Positions 63,828 through 64,000 of a DNA stretch of 64,000 nucleotides are shown piece after piece. Positions within the stretch are counted from its first letter, which is position 1. The number at the start of each line of letters is the position of its first letter. The position numbers and the translations under genes were made by a program. This DNA comes from Geobacter sp. Lineage in GTDB: Bacteria; Desulfobacterota; Desulfuromonadia; Geobacterales; DSM-12255. The notes beneath the pieces are model-generated. The model did not search any database, was not told the origin of the DNA, and saw only the letters and a list, made by a program, of their open reading frames with translations. The stretch spans positions 62,001-126,000 of the forward strand of contig WKKR01000007.1 in the NCBI GenBank assembly GCA_009684525.1. Direction: 5' to 3'.

Positions 63828-64000
63828 TGAATTCAGAAAGCTTGACGCTGCAGAACTCAACGTCAAGGACAAGGAGCTTGCCAAGGAACTCTTCAATATC
63901 AAGTTCCAGCTTCATACCGGCAGGCTTGAGAATACAGCGAAACTGGCGGCTCTTCGCAAGGATATTGCGCGGGTGAAGACGCTGCTCCGTGAAAAAAGCG
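63817..64000 (+). CDS. rpmC: 50S ribosomal protein L29, cut by window edge
   Basis: 61 codons visible, starting [20 protein letters not shown] and covering the [20 protein letters not shown] helix. It starts within rplP after GGGGAGGG. The last few residues are outside the window. Confidence 0.95.
   Translation, partial: MKASEFRKLDAAELNVKDKELAKELFNIKFQLHTGRLENTAKLAALRKDIARVKTLLREKS

Overview
The window looks like a chromosomal segment of a Geobacter-like deltaproteobacterium (Desulfuromonadota). This is inferred from gene order (ispE, tRNA-Gln, prs, L25/Ctc, pth, ychF; rpoBC followed by the str and S10 operons), high-GC core genes, many small lipoproteins and a PilZ protein. No rRNA gene or species marker is present, so the genus is not proven.

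Layout: 1-8.9 kb is a minus-strand housekeeping block (ychF, pth, rplY, prs, tRNA-Gln, ispE, clpB, two small Cys-rich proteins, ilvE). smc follows on the plus strand (9.05-12.6 kb). From 12.6 to 23.5 kb lies an accessory region, AT-rich in its first part. It holds mostly secreted, lipoprotein or membrane-anchored proteins of unknown function, a five-copy palindrome array, one integron attC-like site without an integrase, three diverged copies of a longer intergenic repeat (one fused to a truncated lipoprotein gene), a cupin and a 14-repeat RCC1-like secreted protein. From 23.5 to 28.5 kb is a two-Ku non-homologous end-joining operon with separate polymerase/primase and phosphoesterase-ligase genes and a DUF72 gene. 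NfeD/SPFH membrane genes and small exported proteins follow.

31-34 kb carries a CCA-adding/poly(A) polymerase-like gene, truA and rplM-rpsI. argC follows, preceded by a 176-bp inverted-repeat element. 35.4-38.6 kb is on the minus strand: a PilZ protein and a polar amino-acid ABC transporter whose permease carries an N-terminal TPR-like extension. A YgiQ-type radical SAM gene is next.

From 40.7 kb to the end is the translation/transcription supercluster: tRNA-Thr, Tyr, Gly, Thr and tuf; rpmG, tRNA-Trp, secE, nusG; rplKA; L10 leader, rplJL; rpoBC; then rpsL, rpsG, fusA, a second tuf and the S10 operon up to a partial rpmC. The 535-bp rpoC-rpsL gap holds a strong promoter, a structured ~195-nt transcript candidate ending in a terminator, and a second promoter close to rpsL.

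The most unusual material is the palindrome array with the attC-bounded membrane-protein gene (12.9-13.85 kb), the repeat-plus-exported-gene units (15.1-16.7 kb), the TPR-permease fusion, the Asn in a predicted metal-binding position of the NHEJ polymerase, and the candidate RNA upstream of rpsL.
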